A stretch of 47,249 nt of DNA from contig DAIDIO010000007.1 in assembly GCA_027459325.1 (NCBI GenBank), positions 1 through 47,249 of the forward strand, in the 5' to 3' direction. Position 1 is the stretch's first letter. The number at the start of each line of letters is the position of its first letter. Source of the DNA: Candidatus Saccharimonadota bacterium (lineage in GTDB: Bacteria; Patescibacteriota; Saccharimonadia; Saccharimonadales; UBA4665). A program made the position numbers and the translations under genes. This document shows, piece by piece, positions 18,032 through 24,338 of this stretch. The notes under the pieces were generated by a model. That model was not told the origin of the DNA. It saw nothing but the letters and a program-made list of their open reading frames with translations, and ran no database searches.

Positions 18032-18127
18032 ACATTTTACGACACGCTCTTTATATACCAAAAGTAGCTTAAAGGTAGGTCTATCTGTTAAAATATAGAA
18101 AACTAATAGAAGGTAAAGAATTAAATA

Positions 18128-18637
18128 ATGGAACAAACTCTAATTATTTTTAAACCCGATTCAGTTCAAAGAGGAATAATCGGGGAAGTAATGACTCGCT
18201 TTGAAAAAGCTGGTTTTAAGATAGTCGGAATTAAAATGCTTCAACCGGGCAGGGAGCATTACCATGAGCATTACGAAGGCATTGGTTCTTTAAAAACCCG
18301 TAAAGGCGACGAAATATTTGAAAGTACTCTTCTCAGTATGCAGGGTGGCCCAGTTATAGCTATGGTACTCGAAGGCGTTGAAGCTGTAGAGACCGTAAGA
18401 AAAATGGTAGGCAGTACAGAACCGAAGAGTGCATTGCCGGGAACAATAAGGGGAGATTTTGCTCATGTAAATTATTCCCAAGCAACGAAAGCAAAAAAAG
18501 CAGTGGCAAATATAGTTCACGCTTCTGCTGACACAAAAGAAGCTGAGCAAGAGATATCTCACTGGTTTAGTCCAGATGAGCTATTTGAGTATCAGGTTGC
18601 ATATGAGCATTTTACCCAGCCACGTGAGGCTAAATAA
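18128..18637 (+). CDS. ndk: Nucleoside diphosphate kinase
   Basis: A 169-residue NDK that transfers phosphate between nucleoside tri- and diphosphates. It has the N-terminal ERTL-like TLIIFKPDSVQRG, the loop KSALPGTIRGDFA, and the active-site histidine in NIVHASADTKEAE near residue 130. It is about 25 residues longer than E. coli Ndk, with the extra length at the C-terminus (FEYQVAYEHF...). The start has AGAAGG about 12 nt upstream and a TAAAAT box further up; it is divergent from the recombinase gene. Confidence 0.95.
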   Translation: MEQTLIIFKPDSVQRGIIGEVMTRFEKAGFKIVGIKMLQPGREHYHEHYEGIGSLKTRKGDEIFESTLLSMQGGPVIAMVLEGVEAVETVRKMVGSTEPKSALPGTIRGDFAHVNYSQATKAKKAVANIVHASADTKEAEQEISHWFSPDELFEYQVAYEHFTQPREAK

Positions 18638-18665
18638 ACTATCTGCGCTTATTTGGCGCTAACAT

Positions 18666-18740
18666 GTCCCCGTAGTTCAATGGATAGAATAACTCCGTCC
18701 TAAGGAGCAGATCTGCGTTCGAGTCGCGGCGGGGATACCA
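18666..18740 (+). tRNA. tRNA-Arg (CCT)
   Basis: A 75-nt cloverleaf with acceptor GTCCCCG/CGGGGAT, T-loop TTCGAGT and encoded CCA. The anticodon loop GTCCTAA gives CCT, reading AGG. Confidence 0.93.
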
Positions 18741-18963
18741 TCAGAAATTATCATAGTTTAATTACCTTATTCTTCTGCATATTAACCAAATCTAGCAAGC
18801 ATAATAAATAATGTGTTCATGCTTATTCTACGCGTTGGTTATAAGATAAGAGAAACGTTACCGATGTATTCCTATCGTCCACAAAGTTGTTCATATTTGA
18901 GTTATAAAGCTTATACTAAGGTTGTTTAAATCGCAGATTCATATAGTTAAATAAAGGAGTTAT

Positions 18964-18993
18964 ATGTTAAAGAATTTAAGACAGGCTACATAA
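18964..18993 (+). CDS. Micro-ORF of 9 codons with Shine-Dalgarno
   Basis: ATG at 18964 is preceded by AAAGGAG with a 4-nt gap and reads MLKNLRQAT then TAA. A TATACT box lies about 50 nt upstream. It may be a leader peptide or a relic; there is no larger gene directly after it. Confidence 0.2.
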   Translation: MLKNLRQAT

Positions 18994-19017
18994 TCTTTTT
19001 ATAGGAGTAAGCACTAT

Positions 19018-19041
19018 ATGCTTAATTTAGATAATTTTTAA
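19018..19041 (+). CDS. Micro-ORF of 7 codons with Shine-Dalgarno
   Basis: ATG at 19018 is preceded by TAGGAG with a 10-nt gap and reads MLNLDNF then TAA, 24 nt after the previous micro-ORF. Likely chance or a relic unless the pair acts together as a regulatory leader. Confidence 0.15.
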   Translation: MLNLDNF

Positions 19042-19367
19042 GTTCTCAGCTATTTTTTTGTTTTGTTAAGTCTAGTCTATATATCTGAGATCAGATAGAA
19101 AAATTAAATAACGGTACTTATTAATAATCTAAAAAGTGACTTGCTTATTATTAGCAACGTGTTGTTTAAAAATCTATGCCTCAATCTACAGCCTGTTAAT
19201 TAATTCATATTAGCAACGGATACAGAAAGTTCATTATAATGATTATGTAGCGATTCATACTTCATTCATAAATTTGTTTATGCAAATAGCTTATTAAAAA
19301 ACTATGTGTATTAGCAGTATTCAGCTGCATAAATTAACAGTAAAGTGCTTAGTCTATACAGACCTGA

Positions 19368-19373
19368 TACAAT
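19368..19373 (+). promoter_or_regulatory. Extended -10 for leaderless PH-domain gene
   Basis: TGATACAAT ends 7 nt before the ATG at 19381. This favours 19381 over the in-frame starts at 19345 and 19375. Confidence 0.55.
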
Positions 19374-19380
19374 TATGCTT

Positions 19381-19965
19381 ATGGACGAAAATACTAAAGA
19401 ACATCACAAATACTTTGAGGATCAGTTCGACGACGAAGATGTACTTTTTGTTTTTCATAAGCACCCAATCGTTATGCGTAAGGGTCTTATTGTAGGCCTA
19501 GGCGCCTGGCTAATCGGGCCTGTGTACACATTAATTCTTACTTTTATTAATAAGACGAACCCGCCGAGTATGACTTTCTTCATGCTTAGTCTGCTAGTGA
19601 GTATATTTATTGGTAGCATCTTATTTTTACCTAGTTGGATTACTTGGTACTTCAGTGTTTTTATAGTCACCGATCAAAGGTTCATTCAAATTACTCAAAA
19701 AGGTTTATTTCATCGTGCGGTAGCCGATTTGAGCCTGACACAAATTCAATCAGTGAATTACGAAGTGTCCGGTTTAGAGGAAACTTTACTTGGGTTTGGT
19801 ACAATAAAAATGCAAACATATGTGGGAGACTTAAACTTACATGATGTGCACAAACCGGCCAAGATACAAAAAAAGCTATTAACTATATTACGAAAAGAAG
19901 GAGTGCAGCTAGCTAATTACCCAGCTAGTCAACAGCCAAACAGTGTAGCGCATGAAGAAGAATAA
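19381..19965 (+). CDS. Membrane protein with bacterial PH domain
   Basis: A 194-residue protein with two transmembrane helices (about 36-58 and 68-94) followed by a YdbS/DUF304-type bacterial PH domain: ITDQRFIQITQKGLFHRAVADLSLTQIQSV and later GFGTIKMQTYVG. The order helices then PH domain is typical. The acidic N-tail is cytosolic. The exact role of this family is not established. The stop overlaps the next gene by 14 nt, so the two are coupled. Confidence 0.8.
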   Translation: MDENTKEHHKYFEDQFDDEDVLFVFHKHPIVMRKGLIVGLGAWLIGPVYTLILTFINKTNPPSMTFFMLSLLVSIFIGSILFLPSWITWYFSVFIVTDQRFIQITQKGLFHRAVADLSLTQIQSVNYEVSGLEETLLGFGTIKMQTYVGDLNLHDVHKPAKIQKKLLTILRKEGVQLANYPASQQPNSVAHEEE

Positions 19966-21031
19966 ACTGCCTAAACTGAAAACTAATTCAGTCAAAAGAA
20001 TATTGAGTCGTGGGAAGACTATCGAAGAGAAGGTCAGCGAGGCTATTAAGGATGTGCCAAGAATCACCAACGATACAGTAGCCGACCATCGAGAGGATGT
20101 GCTAGCTAGTGCAAGAAAGTATATATACCCGTTGCAGCATTCCAAGCACCGTATAGTAAGGACTTCAATAATACTGCTTATTGCCGTTATAGTATTATTC
20201 GTCGGTATATGTAGTTTGGATCTATATAAACTTCAAGGCACTTCAGGGTTTATATATGACGTCACTGAAATTATCCCTTTTCCGGTGGCTAAAGTCGACG
20301 GATCCTGGGTAACTTATGAGTCATATTTATTCGAACTAAGAAGGGATATGCATTATTACACTGTTCAGCAACAGGCAGACTTCTCAACCAAGGATGGCAA
20401 AGCGCAGCTGACTAGTCTTAAGCAGCAAGCGCTTAGTTATGCAATTGATGCAGCAGTAGTAGATAAACTGGCAAAAGAAAATAATGTTACAGTCAGTAAT
20501 TACGACGTTAATAAACAAGTTTCATTGCTAAAAAATGAAAATCGTCTAGGTAGTAGCGACTCGGTAATTAAGGAAGTTCTTAATCAATATTACGGCTGGA
20601 GCGAAAGTGATTTCAAAAGGGAACTGAAACAGGAATTGCTTGCTCAAGCAGTAGCGGCCAAACTAGATACTTCGGCTTCCACAAAGGCAGCAAACGTCCT
20701 TAAGCAGTTAAACTCTGGAAATTTTAGTCAATTAGCCTCTCAATATTCCGATGACGAGGCCACTAAATCAAATGGTGGTCAATATCCTAATCCAATTACC
20801 CTAAATGATCCACAAATTTCTCCAGCAATAACGTATGAGCTTTTTCAGCTTAAGCCAGGCCAAATATCCGGGATTATAAATACCGGATACTCATTAGATA
20901 TAGTTAAGCTGATTAGTAAAACAGGTGACAGTATTCAAGCAGCCCACATACAATTTAATATTCAAAATATTAATACATATATAAAACCTATTGAGAAAAA
21001 GCATCCGGCTGAAAAGTTTATTAACGTCTAA
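19952..21031 (+). CDS. Membrane-anchored parvulin-type peptidyl-prolyl isomerase
   Basis: A 359-residue foldase of the PrsA/SurA type. A basic N-tail of about 70 residues precedes one transmembrane helix (about 71-92), then a SurA-N-like chaperone region (about 110-235) and a parvulin domain (about 245-335) with FSQLASQYSDDEATKSNGGQ and LFQLKPGQISGIINTGYSLDIVKL. It should act outside the membrane on exported proteins such as the pilins and surface proteins. The N-tail is long for PrsA, and the parvulin motif is well kept. It overlaps the PH-domain gene. Confidence 0.85.
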   Translation: MKKNKLPKLKTNSVKRILSRGKTIEEKVSEAIKDVPRITNDTVADHREDVLASARKYIYPLQHSKHRIVRTSIILLIAVIVLFVGICSLDLYKLQGTSGFIYDVTEIIPFPVAKVDGSWVTYESYLFELRRDMHYYTVQQQADFSTKDGKAQLTSLKQQALSYAIDAAVVDKLAKENNVTVSNYDVNKQVSLLKNENRLGSSDSVIKEVLNQYYGWSESDFKRELKQELLAQAVAAKLDTSASTKAANVLKQLNSGNFSQLASQYSDDEATKSNGGQYPNPITLNDPQISPAITYELFQLKPGQISGIINTGYSLDIVKLISKTGDSIQAAHIQFNIQNINTYIKPIEKKHPAEKFINV

Positions 21032-21093
21032 GTAATTTGCTTTTTTTAGTTCTAGTTGATATTATTACCCCTGTTACATTTCAGTTTAGACCT

Positions 21094-21170
21094 GGGCTCG
21101 TAGTGAAGGGGTCTATCACGCCTCCCTGTCACGGAGGAGATCGCCGGTTCAAATCCGGTCGGGCCCGCCA
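21094..21170 (+). tRNA. tRNA-Asp (GTC)
   Basis: A 77-nt cloverleaf with acceptor GGGCTCG/CGGGCCC, anticodon stem CCTCC/GGAGG around CTGTCAC (anticodon GTC), T-arm GCCGG/CCGGT and encoded CCA. Its 3' end with the next bases (GCCCGCCAAG) recurs twice downstream as part of repeats that separate toxin-antitoxin cassettes. Confidence 0.95.
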
Positions 21171-21172
21171 AG
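21146..21172 (+). repeat. Array repeat R0: tRNA-Asp T-arm and acceptor end
   Basis: The sequence runs GGTTCAAATCC, then 6 nt, then GGCCCGCCAAG. It is the intact member of a family of four spaced sites: R1 and R2 keep GTTCCAAAC and CCGCCAAG, R3 keeps only the first half. Confidence 0.6.
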
Positions 21173-21232
21173 ATGCTTATGTTTAAGTCTCTCTATCATG
21201 GAGAGACTTTTTTAGTGCAAAACTGTTGACAT
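21162..21232 (+). repeat. Direct repeat, copy A (terminator plus -35)
   Basis: From the tRNA end through the terminator to TTGACAT this stretch of about 70 nt is nearly identical to 21868-21936. Only a handful of positions differ, most of them in the hairpin loop and next to GCTTATG/ATTATG. Confidence 0.75.
21184..21214 (+). terminator. Terminator after tRNA-Asp
   Basis: AAGTCTCTC pairs with GGAGAGACTT around a short loop, followed by T6. A near copy lies at 21890-21917. Confidence 0.8.
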
Positions 21233-21254
21233 CATATATACCAAAAGGTATACT
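21226..21254 (+). promoter_or_regulatory. Promoter and operator of toxin-antitoxin module 1
   Basis: TTGACA at 21226-21231 and TATACT at 21249-21254 with a 17-nt spacer. The inverted repeat TATACC-AAAA-GGTATA (21237-21252) overlaps the -10, the usual position for autoregulation by the antitoxin complex. The box ends 7 nt before the ATG, so the mRNA is probably leaderless. Confidence 0.75.
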
Positions 21255-21261
21255 TAGGCAT

Positions 21262-21570
21262 ATGAGTACAGCAAATGATACAACTATGTTAAGTCTTAAG
21301 ACTAAGAAACAGGTCAAAGAGTTAGCTCAGATACGAGCTAAACAGCTAGGCATACCTCTTGGAACTTTGGTTAACGCTTTCTTGCGTAATCTTGGACAAA
21401 CCGGGGAGGTTCATTTTACTGTGGCAGAGCCTATCACTCCAAGAATGGCTGAGATAATAGAAGAGATGCGAGCAGAAGTAGCTAATGGCGATACTTACGG
21501 CCCTTATAATTTAGAAGAAGCTGAAGCATTCCTAGATAGTATTCCTTATGAACCAGAACGTAAAAATTGA
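21262..21570 (+). CDS. RelB/DinJ-type antitoxin, module 1
   Basis: A 102-residue antitoxin. The N-terminal half (TMLSLKTKKQVKELAQIRAKQLGIPLGTLVNAFLR) fits a ribbon-helix-helix DNA-binding domain of the DinJ/RelB family, and the acidic C-terminal half (about 55-102) should wrap the toxin. The start at 21262 is set by the promoter; the longer frame would start within the -35 element. It overlaps the toxin gene by 23 nt. Confidence 0.8.
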   Translation: MSTANDTTMLSLKTKKQVKELAQIRAKQLGIPLGTLVNAFLRNLGQTGEVHFTVAEPITPRMAEIIEEMRAEVANGDTYGPYNLEEAEAFLDSIPYEPERKN

Positions 21571-21820
21571 ATATACCAAGAAGTTTAGAAAGCAATACTC
21601 TAGGCTGAGCCCAAAAGTTAGGGATCAGTTTAAGAAACGTCAACGCCTGTGGTTGAGTGACCCATATAATTCACAACTCCACCTACATATGCTGACAGGC
21701 GAATACGCAGGTTTATACAGCATTAATGTTACGGGTGATATACGTGCTCTCTATGAAAAAATTAATGACACATATGTGATATTTGGATTTATTGGTATAC
21801 ATAGCCAATTGTATGGTTAG
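21548..21820 (+). CDS. YafQ/RelE-type toxin, module 1
   Basis: A 90-residue basic protein of the RelE/ParE fold, probably a ribosome-dependent mRNA endonuclease. KFRKQYSRLSPKVRDQFKKR, LHMLTGEYAGLYSINVTGDIRALYE and the ending IGIHSQLYG match YafQ/RelE-like toxins. It overlaps its antitoxin and is clearly related to the toxin of module 2 (both end IGxHSQLY and share YSI-x-TG-x-x-RA-x-YE). Confidence 0.8.
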   Translation: MNQNVKIEYTKKFRKQYSRLSPKVRDQFKKRQRLWLSDPYNSQLHLHMLTGEYAGLYSINVTGDIRALYEKINDTYVIFGFIGIHSQLYG

Positions 21821-21843
21821 TTGTGCTTTCCATTGAGACACAG

Positions 21844-21877
21844 TAGTTCCAAACTTGTATAGCCGCAGGCCGCCAAG
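21844..21877 (+). repeat. Array repeat R1
   Basis: TAGTTCCAAAC, a 13-nt spacer and GGCCGCCAAG. It lies 24 nt after the stop of toxin 1 and leads straight into the duplicated terminator. Together with the preceding GTTAGTTGTGCTTTC it aligns over some 60 nt with the R2 region. Confidence 0.7.
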
Positions 21878-21936
21878 ATTATTATGTTTAAGTCTCTCTA
21901 TTTCTGAGAGACTTTTTAGTGCAAAATTATTGACAT
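21868..21936 (+). repeat. Direct repeat, copy B (terminator plus -35)
   Basis: Second copy of the stretch that follows tRNA-Asp, here without a tRNA gene. It ends at TTGACAT, where module 2's own operator sequence takes over. Confidence 0.75.
21890..21917 (+). terminator. Terminator between modules 1 and 2
   Basis: AAGTCTCTC pairs with GAGAGACTT around a short loop, followed by T5; duplicate of the tRNA-Asp terminator. Confidence 0.75.
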
Positions 21937-21965
21937 ATCTATACCAATGTATATAATTTGGTATA
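21930..21965 (+). promoter_or_regulatory. Promoter and operator of toxin-antitoxin module 2
   Basis: TTGACA at 21930-21935 and TATAAT at 21952-21957 with a 16-nt spacer. TATACC (21940-21945) and GGTATA (21960-21965) form an inverted repeat that brackets the -10 and reaches the start codon. The gap from -10 to ATG is 7 nt. Confidence 0.75.
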
Positions 21966-22252
21966 TGAGTAATTTAGATAAAACCATTCTTAATGTTAAG
22001 TTAAACAAGTCTCTAAAGCAGGACGCTCAGGCGCTTGCCGATGAAATTGGTGTGCCTCTTAGCACCATAGTCATTGCTAATTTAAAAGAGTTCGTTCGTA
22101 GTCGTTCGTTAATAGTGTCGGCTTTACCTCGCTTGAAGATTGAAATTGAAAAGGAAATCGGTCAGGCAATTACTGATTATAGACAGGGGAACAATGTGTC
22201 TCCAATTTTAAGTGGCAGTAAAGAAGTATCTGATTACCTTAACTCTCTATGA
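21965..22252 (+). CDS. RelB/DinJ-type antitoxin, module 2
   Basis: A 95-residue antitoxin with an N-terminal ribbon-helix-helix-like part (ILNVKLNKSLKQDAQALADEIGVPLSTIVIANLKEF) and an acidic tail that probably binds the toxin. The start at 21965 is fixed by the -10 box 7 nt upstream. It overlaps the toxin by 4 nt. It belongs to the same family as the module 1 antitoxin but is diverged. Confidence 0.78.
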   Translation: MSNLDKTILNVKLNKSLKQDAQALADEIGVPLSTIVIANLKEFVRSRSLIVSALPRLKIEIEKEIGQAITDYRQGNNVSPILSGSKEVSDYLNSL

Positions 22253-22509
22253 ACGTAGTATTTCATAAAAGCTTTGAAAAAACGGTTAAAAAGCTACCCC
22301 CTAAAGTTAAACAGAAGATGATTGAGCGCTTATCACTATTCTCTGATGATCCCCTGAACCGACAATTCCGTAACCATGCACTCAATACACCGTACAAGGG
22401 TAGCTATAGTATTGATATAACTGGCAACTACCGAGCTATATACGAACTAATTGATGATAATACGGCTCTGTTTACTCATATTGGCACACATAGCCAGCTA
22501 TATCGTTAG
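22249..22509 (+). CDS. YafQ/RelE-type toxin, module 2
   Basis: An 86-residue RelE-fold toxin: VVFHKSFEKTVKKLPPKV, then GSYSIDITGNYRAIYELI and IGTHSQLYR. Arg and Lys residues at the positions used by RelE/YafQ endonucleases are retained. It is a paralogue of the module 1 toxin, so the two modules probably arose by tandem duplication or by repeated capture of related cassettes. Confidence 0.78.
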   Translation: MNVVFHKSFEKTVKKLPPKVKQKMIERLSLFSDDPLNRQFRNHALNTPYKGSYSIDITGNYRAIYELIDDNTALFTHIGTHSQLYR

Positions 22510-22533
22510 TAGTGCTTTCTAATTGTAGCAAGA

Positions 22534-22567
22534 TAGTTCCAAACCTTGCCAGCTAATGCCCGCCAAG
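22534..22567 (+). repeat. Array repeat R2
   Basis: TAGTTCCAAAC, a 13-nt spacer and GCCCGCCAAG-type end. It lies 24 nt after the stop of toxin 2, exactly the spacing of R1 from toxin 1. The last bases merge with the operator of module 3. Confidence 0.7.
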
Positions 22568-22604
22568 TAATACCATTGACATGTTAGTATTACTTATATA
22601 TAAT
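22567..22604 (+). promoter_or_regulatory. Promoter and operator of toxin-antitoxin module 3
   Basis: TTGACA at 22576-22581 and TATAAT at 22599-22604, 17-nt spacer. The inverted repeat GTAATAC (22567-22573) and GTATTAC (22587-22593) brackets the -35. The gap to the ATG at 22612 is 7 nt; the ATG at 22603 lies within the -10 and cannot be used. Confidence 0.7.
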
Positions 22605-22611
22605 GAGTAAT

Positions 22612-22863
22612 ATGAACTACACATACAGCATTACTAGCAAAGGTCAAATAACTATACCTAAAGAATTCCGAGATAAACTTGGTCTTGATAAGATCGGCAA
22701 AGCTACTCTTCGAGTCAACGATAATAATGAGATAGTTATAACTTCTCCTAAGGGTCTAGACGAAGTCCGTGTATTACTAAATAAACCCACTTTTAAGGAT
22801 AAAGTTTCTGACACAGAGCAAATGATAGGTGACCAATTGGCACAAAAATATGCAGTTAATTGA
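22612..22863 (+). CDS. vapB: AbrB/MazE-fold antitoxin (VapB type), module 3
   Basis: An 83-residue antitoxin. The N-terminal swapped-hairpin AbrB domain reads YSITSKGQITIPKEFRDKLGL, which is the family signature, and binds the operator; the C-terminal 35 residues should mask the toxin. The start at 22612 follows from the promoter. It overlaps the PIN-domain gene by 14 nt. Confidence 0.85.
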   Translation: MNYTYSITSKGQITIPKEFRDKLGLDKIGKATLRVNDNNEIVITSPKGLDEVRVLLNKPTFKDKVSDTEQMIGDQLAQKYAVN

Positions 22864-23230
22864 TACCAATATCATATTAAGATGGCTACTAGGGGATCAC
22901 CAAGAATTAAGCGCGAAAGCTGAAAGGCTCGTAAAAGAAGCAGAACCCTCAACACTGTTAGTTAGTGATGTAGTCGTAGCTGAAATTGTTTATGTATTGC
23001 GAAGTACTGGGCGCGATAGACAACAAACAAGTGAGGCGCTTCTTTTACTAGGGCGTACCGAAGCCTTTAAGTATGAGAACGAAGAATTAGTTATGCAAGT
23101 TATCAATTTGCTGGTAAGCACCGGCTTAGACTTTGCGGATTGCTATCTACTGGCAAGAGCTCACCCAGGAAAACTAGGCCTTATAACATTTGATAGGTCT
23201 CTAGAGAAGTTGTATTCCGCTAAGAAATAG
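22850..23230 (+). CDS. vapC: PIN-domain ribonuclease toxin VapC, module 3
   Basis: A 126-residue PIN-domain protein. The acidic site is present: D in MQLIDTNIILRWL, E in SDVVVAEIVYVL, D in GLDFADCYLLARA and D in ITFDRSLEKL. VapC toxins cleave tRNA or rRNA. The start at 22850 gives the canonical N-terminus and overlaps vapB. Its stop codon TAG is the first three bases of repeat R3. Confidence 0.87.
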   Translation: MQLIDTNIILRWLLGDHQELSAKAERLVKEAEPSTLLVSDVVVAEIVYVLRSTGRDRQQTSEALLLLGRTEAFKYENEELVMQVINLLVSTGLDFADCYLLARAHPGKLGLITFDRSLEKLYSAKK

Positions 23231-23257
23231 TTCCAAACCCGACCAACTAAGGCCCTT
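23228..23257 (+). repeat. Array repeat R3 (degenerate)
   Basis: TAGTTCCAAAC is identical to R1 and R2; the second half reads GGCCC and then departs from CCGCCAAG. It closes the three-module array. No toxin-antitoxin module follows. Confidence 0.55.
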
Positions 23258-23281
23258 CAAACATAGCTTAGTAAGCTAGGA

Positions 23282-23308
23282 CTCAACCTCGTTATTGAGA
23301 GCGTTTTT
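23282..23308 (+). terminator. Possible terminator after the array
   Basis: CTCAA pairs with TTGAG around 8 nt and is followed after 4 nt by T5. The stem is short, and a similar GAGAGCGCTTTT occurs 85 nt downstream. Confidence 0.35.
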
Positions 23309-23398
23309 GTATGACTATTGAGCAATTAAATCTAACAAGCATCCTAAATGGTAATGCCTAAGGAGTTGAATAGATAATTCAGTTCTTGGAGAGCGCTT

Positions 23399-23758
23399 TT
23401 AAATATTATTAAAATTTTTCTTATTTTGATGATCATAGGTTGTTTGAGGTACTAGATATAGAGCTAAAAGCTCTGGGTCCACGCCTGACATAGTTTTTTT
23501 TACGTTATCTATATCCAAGGATTTGGTAGGAATCATGAATACAGGCTCTAAAGTGTCGTAATCATCAAATGATCTTTCATTGTACGATTCAATAATCTGC
23601 TGTCCATAATTTTTTTCTGTTTCTACGTGTAGGGTAAAAAGCTTATGGTTGGCATCAGTTATCGCCAATGAAATGCTGTTTATTGTGTTTTCATCAGGGT
23701 CTACATTTACACCAATAACTTTTGTATCAAAAATGGGGGGAGTAAACCTTTCAGTCAT
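23399..23758 (-). CDS. Hypothetical protein
   Basis: A 119-residue soluble protein of no family I recognise. The start MTERFTPPIF at 23758 comes right after the stop of the preceding gene (23763) and is preferred over an in-frame start 15 codons earlier. The sequence alternates beta-like stretches (VIGVNVDPDENTINSISLAI) with an acidic middle. There is no signal peptide or helix. It is last in a four-gene minus-strand unit. Confidence 0.6.
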   Translation of the reverse strand: MTERFTPPIFDTKVIGVNVDPDENTINSISLAITDANHKLFTLHVETEKNYGQQIIESYNERSFDDYDTLEPVFMIPTKSLDIDNVKKTMSGVDPELLALYLVPQTTYDHQNKKNFNNI

Positions 23759-23762
23759 AGTA

Positions 23763-24287
23763 TTATTTTGACACACCTCTCTTGTTTTGTCTAGGTGTAG
23801 CATTGCTAATTACTGCATATATTAAGCCTTGCTTGTTTTTATCGCAGGCGGATAAACGGATAATTAGTGGTTTGGGTGAATCATCGACACTAGACCTGTA
23901 TTCAGTTTTGCCAAAATAGACTCGTTGGCCTCCCTTGTTCCGCATTACCTTAATCGGAAAGCTAGTAGAGGGGTTCGGATAAGTTTCTACAGAAGGGCTA
24001 TAAGATTCTATAATAACTCGAGGTAAACGAGAGTAAAACATATTATCGGTTATTTTCTTTTGGCTATCTGTCATGCCTTCAGCAGCTTCGATAAGCCTAG
24101 GATGGGTGCCGATTGCACTAGCTAAATAAAATGTTTCTCCGCTTGTTAACCGACATTCGGCAAGATTTAGACTTATCGGTTCTTTAAGCCAAGGCATCAT
24201 AGCTGGGCTTACCTGTAATCTTTCATCAGTAAGATGACTACTTTCGTAACCAGAAGGTAATGTTGGAGATGGTGCTTGTTCTAACAT
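23763..24287 (-). CDS. Hypothetical protein
   Basis: A 174-residue soluble protein with no motif I can name. It is predicted to be mixed alpha/beta, with a basic C-terminus (RQNKRGVSK). It lies 52 nt after the polytopic membrane gene and 4 nt before the next unknown gene, so the two small proteins may work together. Confidence 0.6.
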   Translation of the reverse strand: MLEQAPSPTLPSGYESSHLTDERLQVSPAMMPWLKEPISLNLAECRLTSGETFYLASAIGTHPRLIEAAEGMTDSQKKITDNMFYSRLPRVIIESYSPSVETYPNPSTSFPIKVMRNKGGQRVYFGKTEYRSSVDDSPKPLIIRLSACDKNKQGLIYAVISNATPRQNKRGVSK

Positions 24288-24338
24288 ATTTTATATTTTT
24301 AAGACTATAAATATTAATAGCACTTTTCTCTTAATAAG

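Larger units (their letters stand above)
18741..19364 (+). other. AT-rich intergenic region without a recognisable gene
   Basis: About 620 nt, near 70% AT, between tRNA-Arg and the PH-domain gene. I see no ORF with a credible protein. It holds two micro-ORFs with Shine-Dalgarno-like sequences (listed separately), a TATACT box near 18911-18916, and a 10-nt direct repeat ATTAGCAACG near 19151 and 19210. It could be decayed coding sequence or carry an AT-rich RNA; nothing decides between these. Confidence 0.5.
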
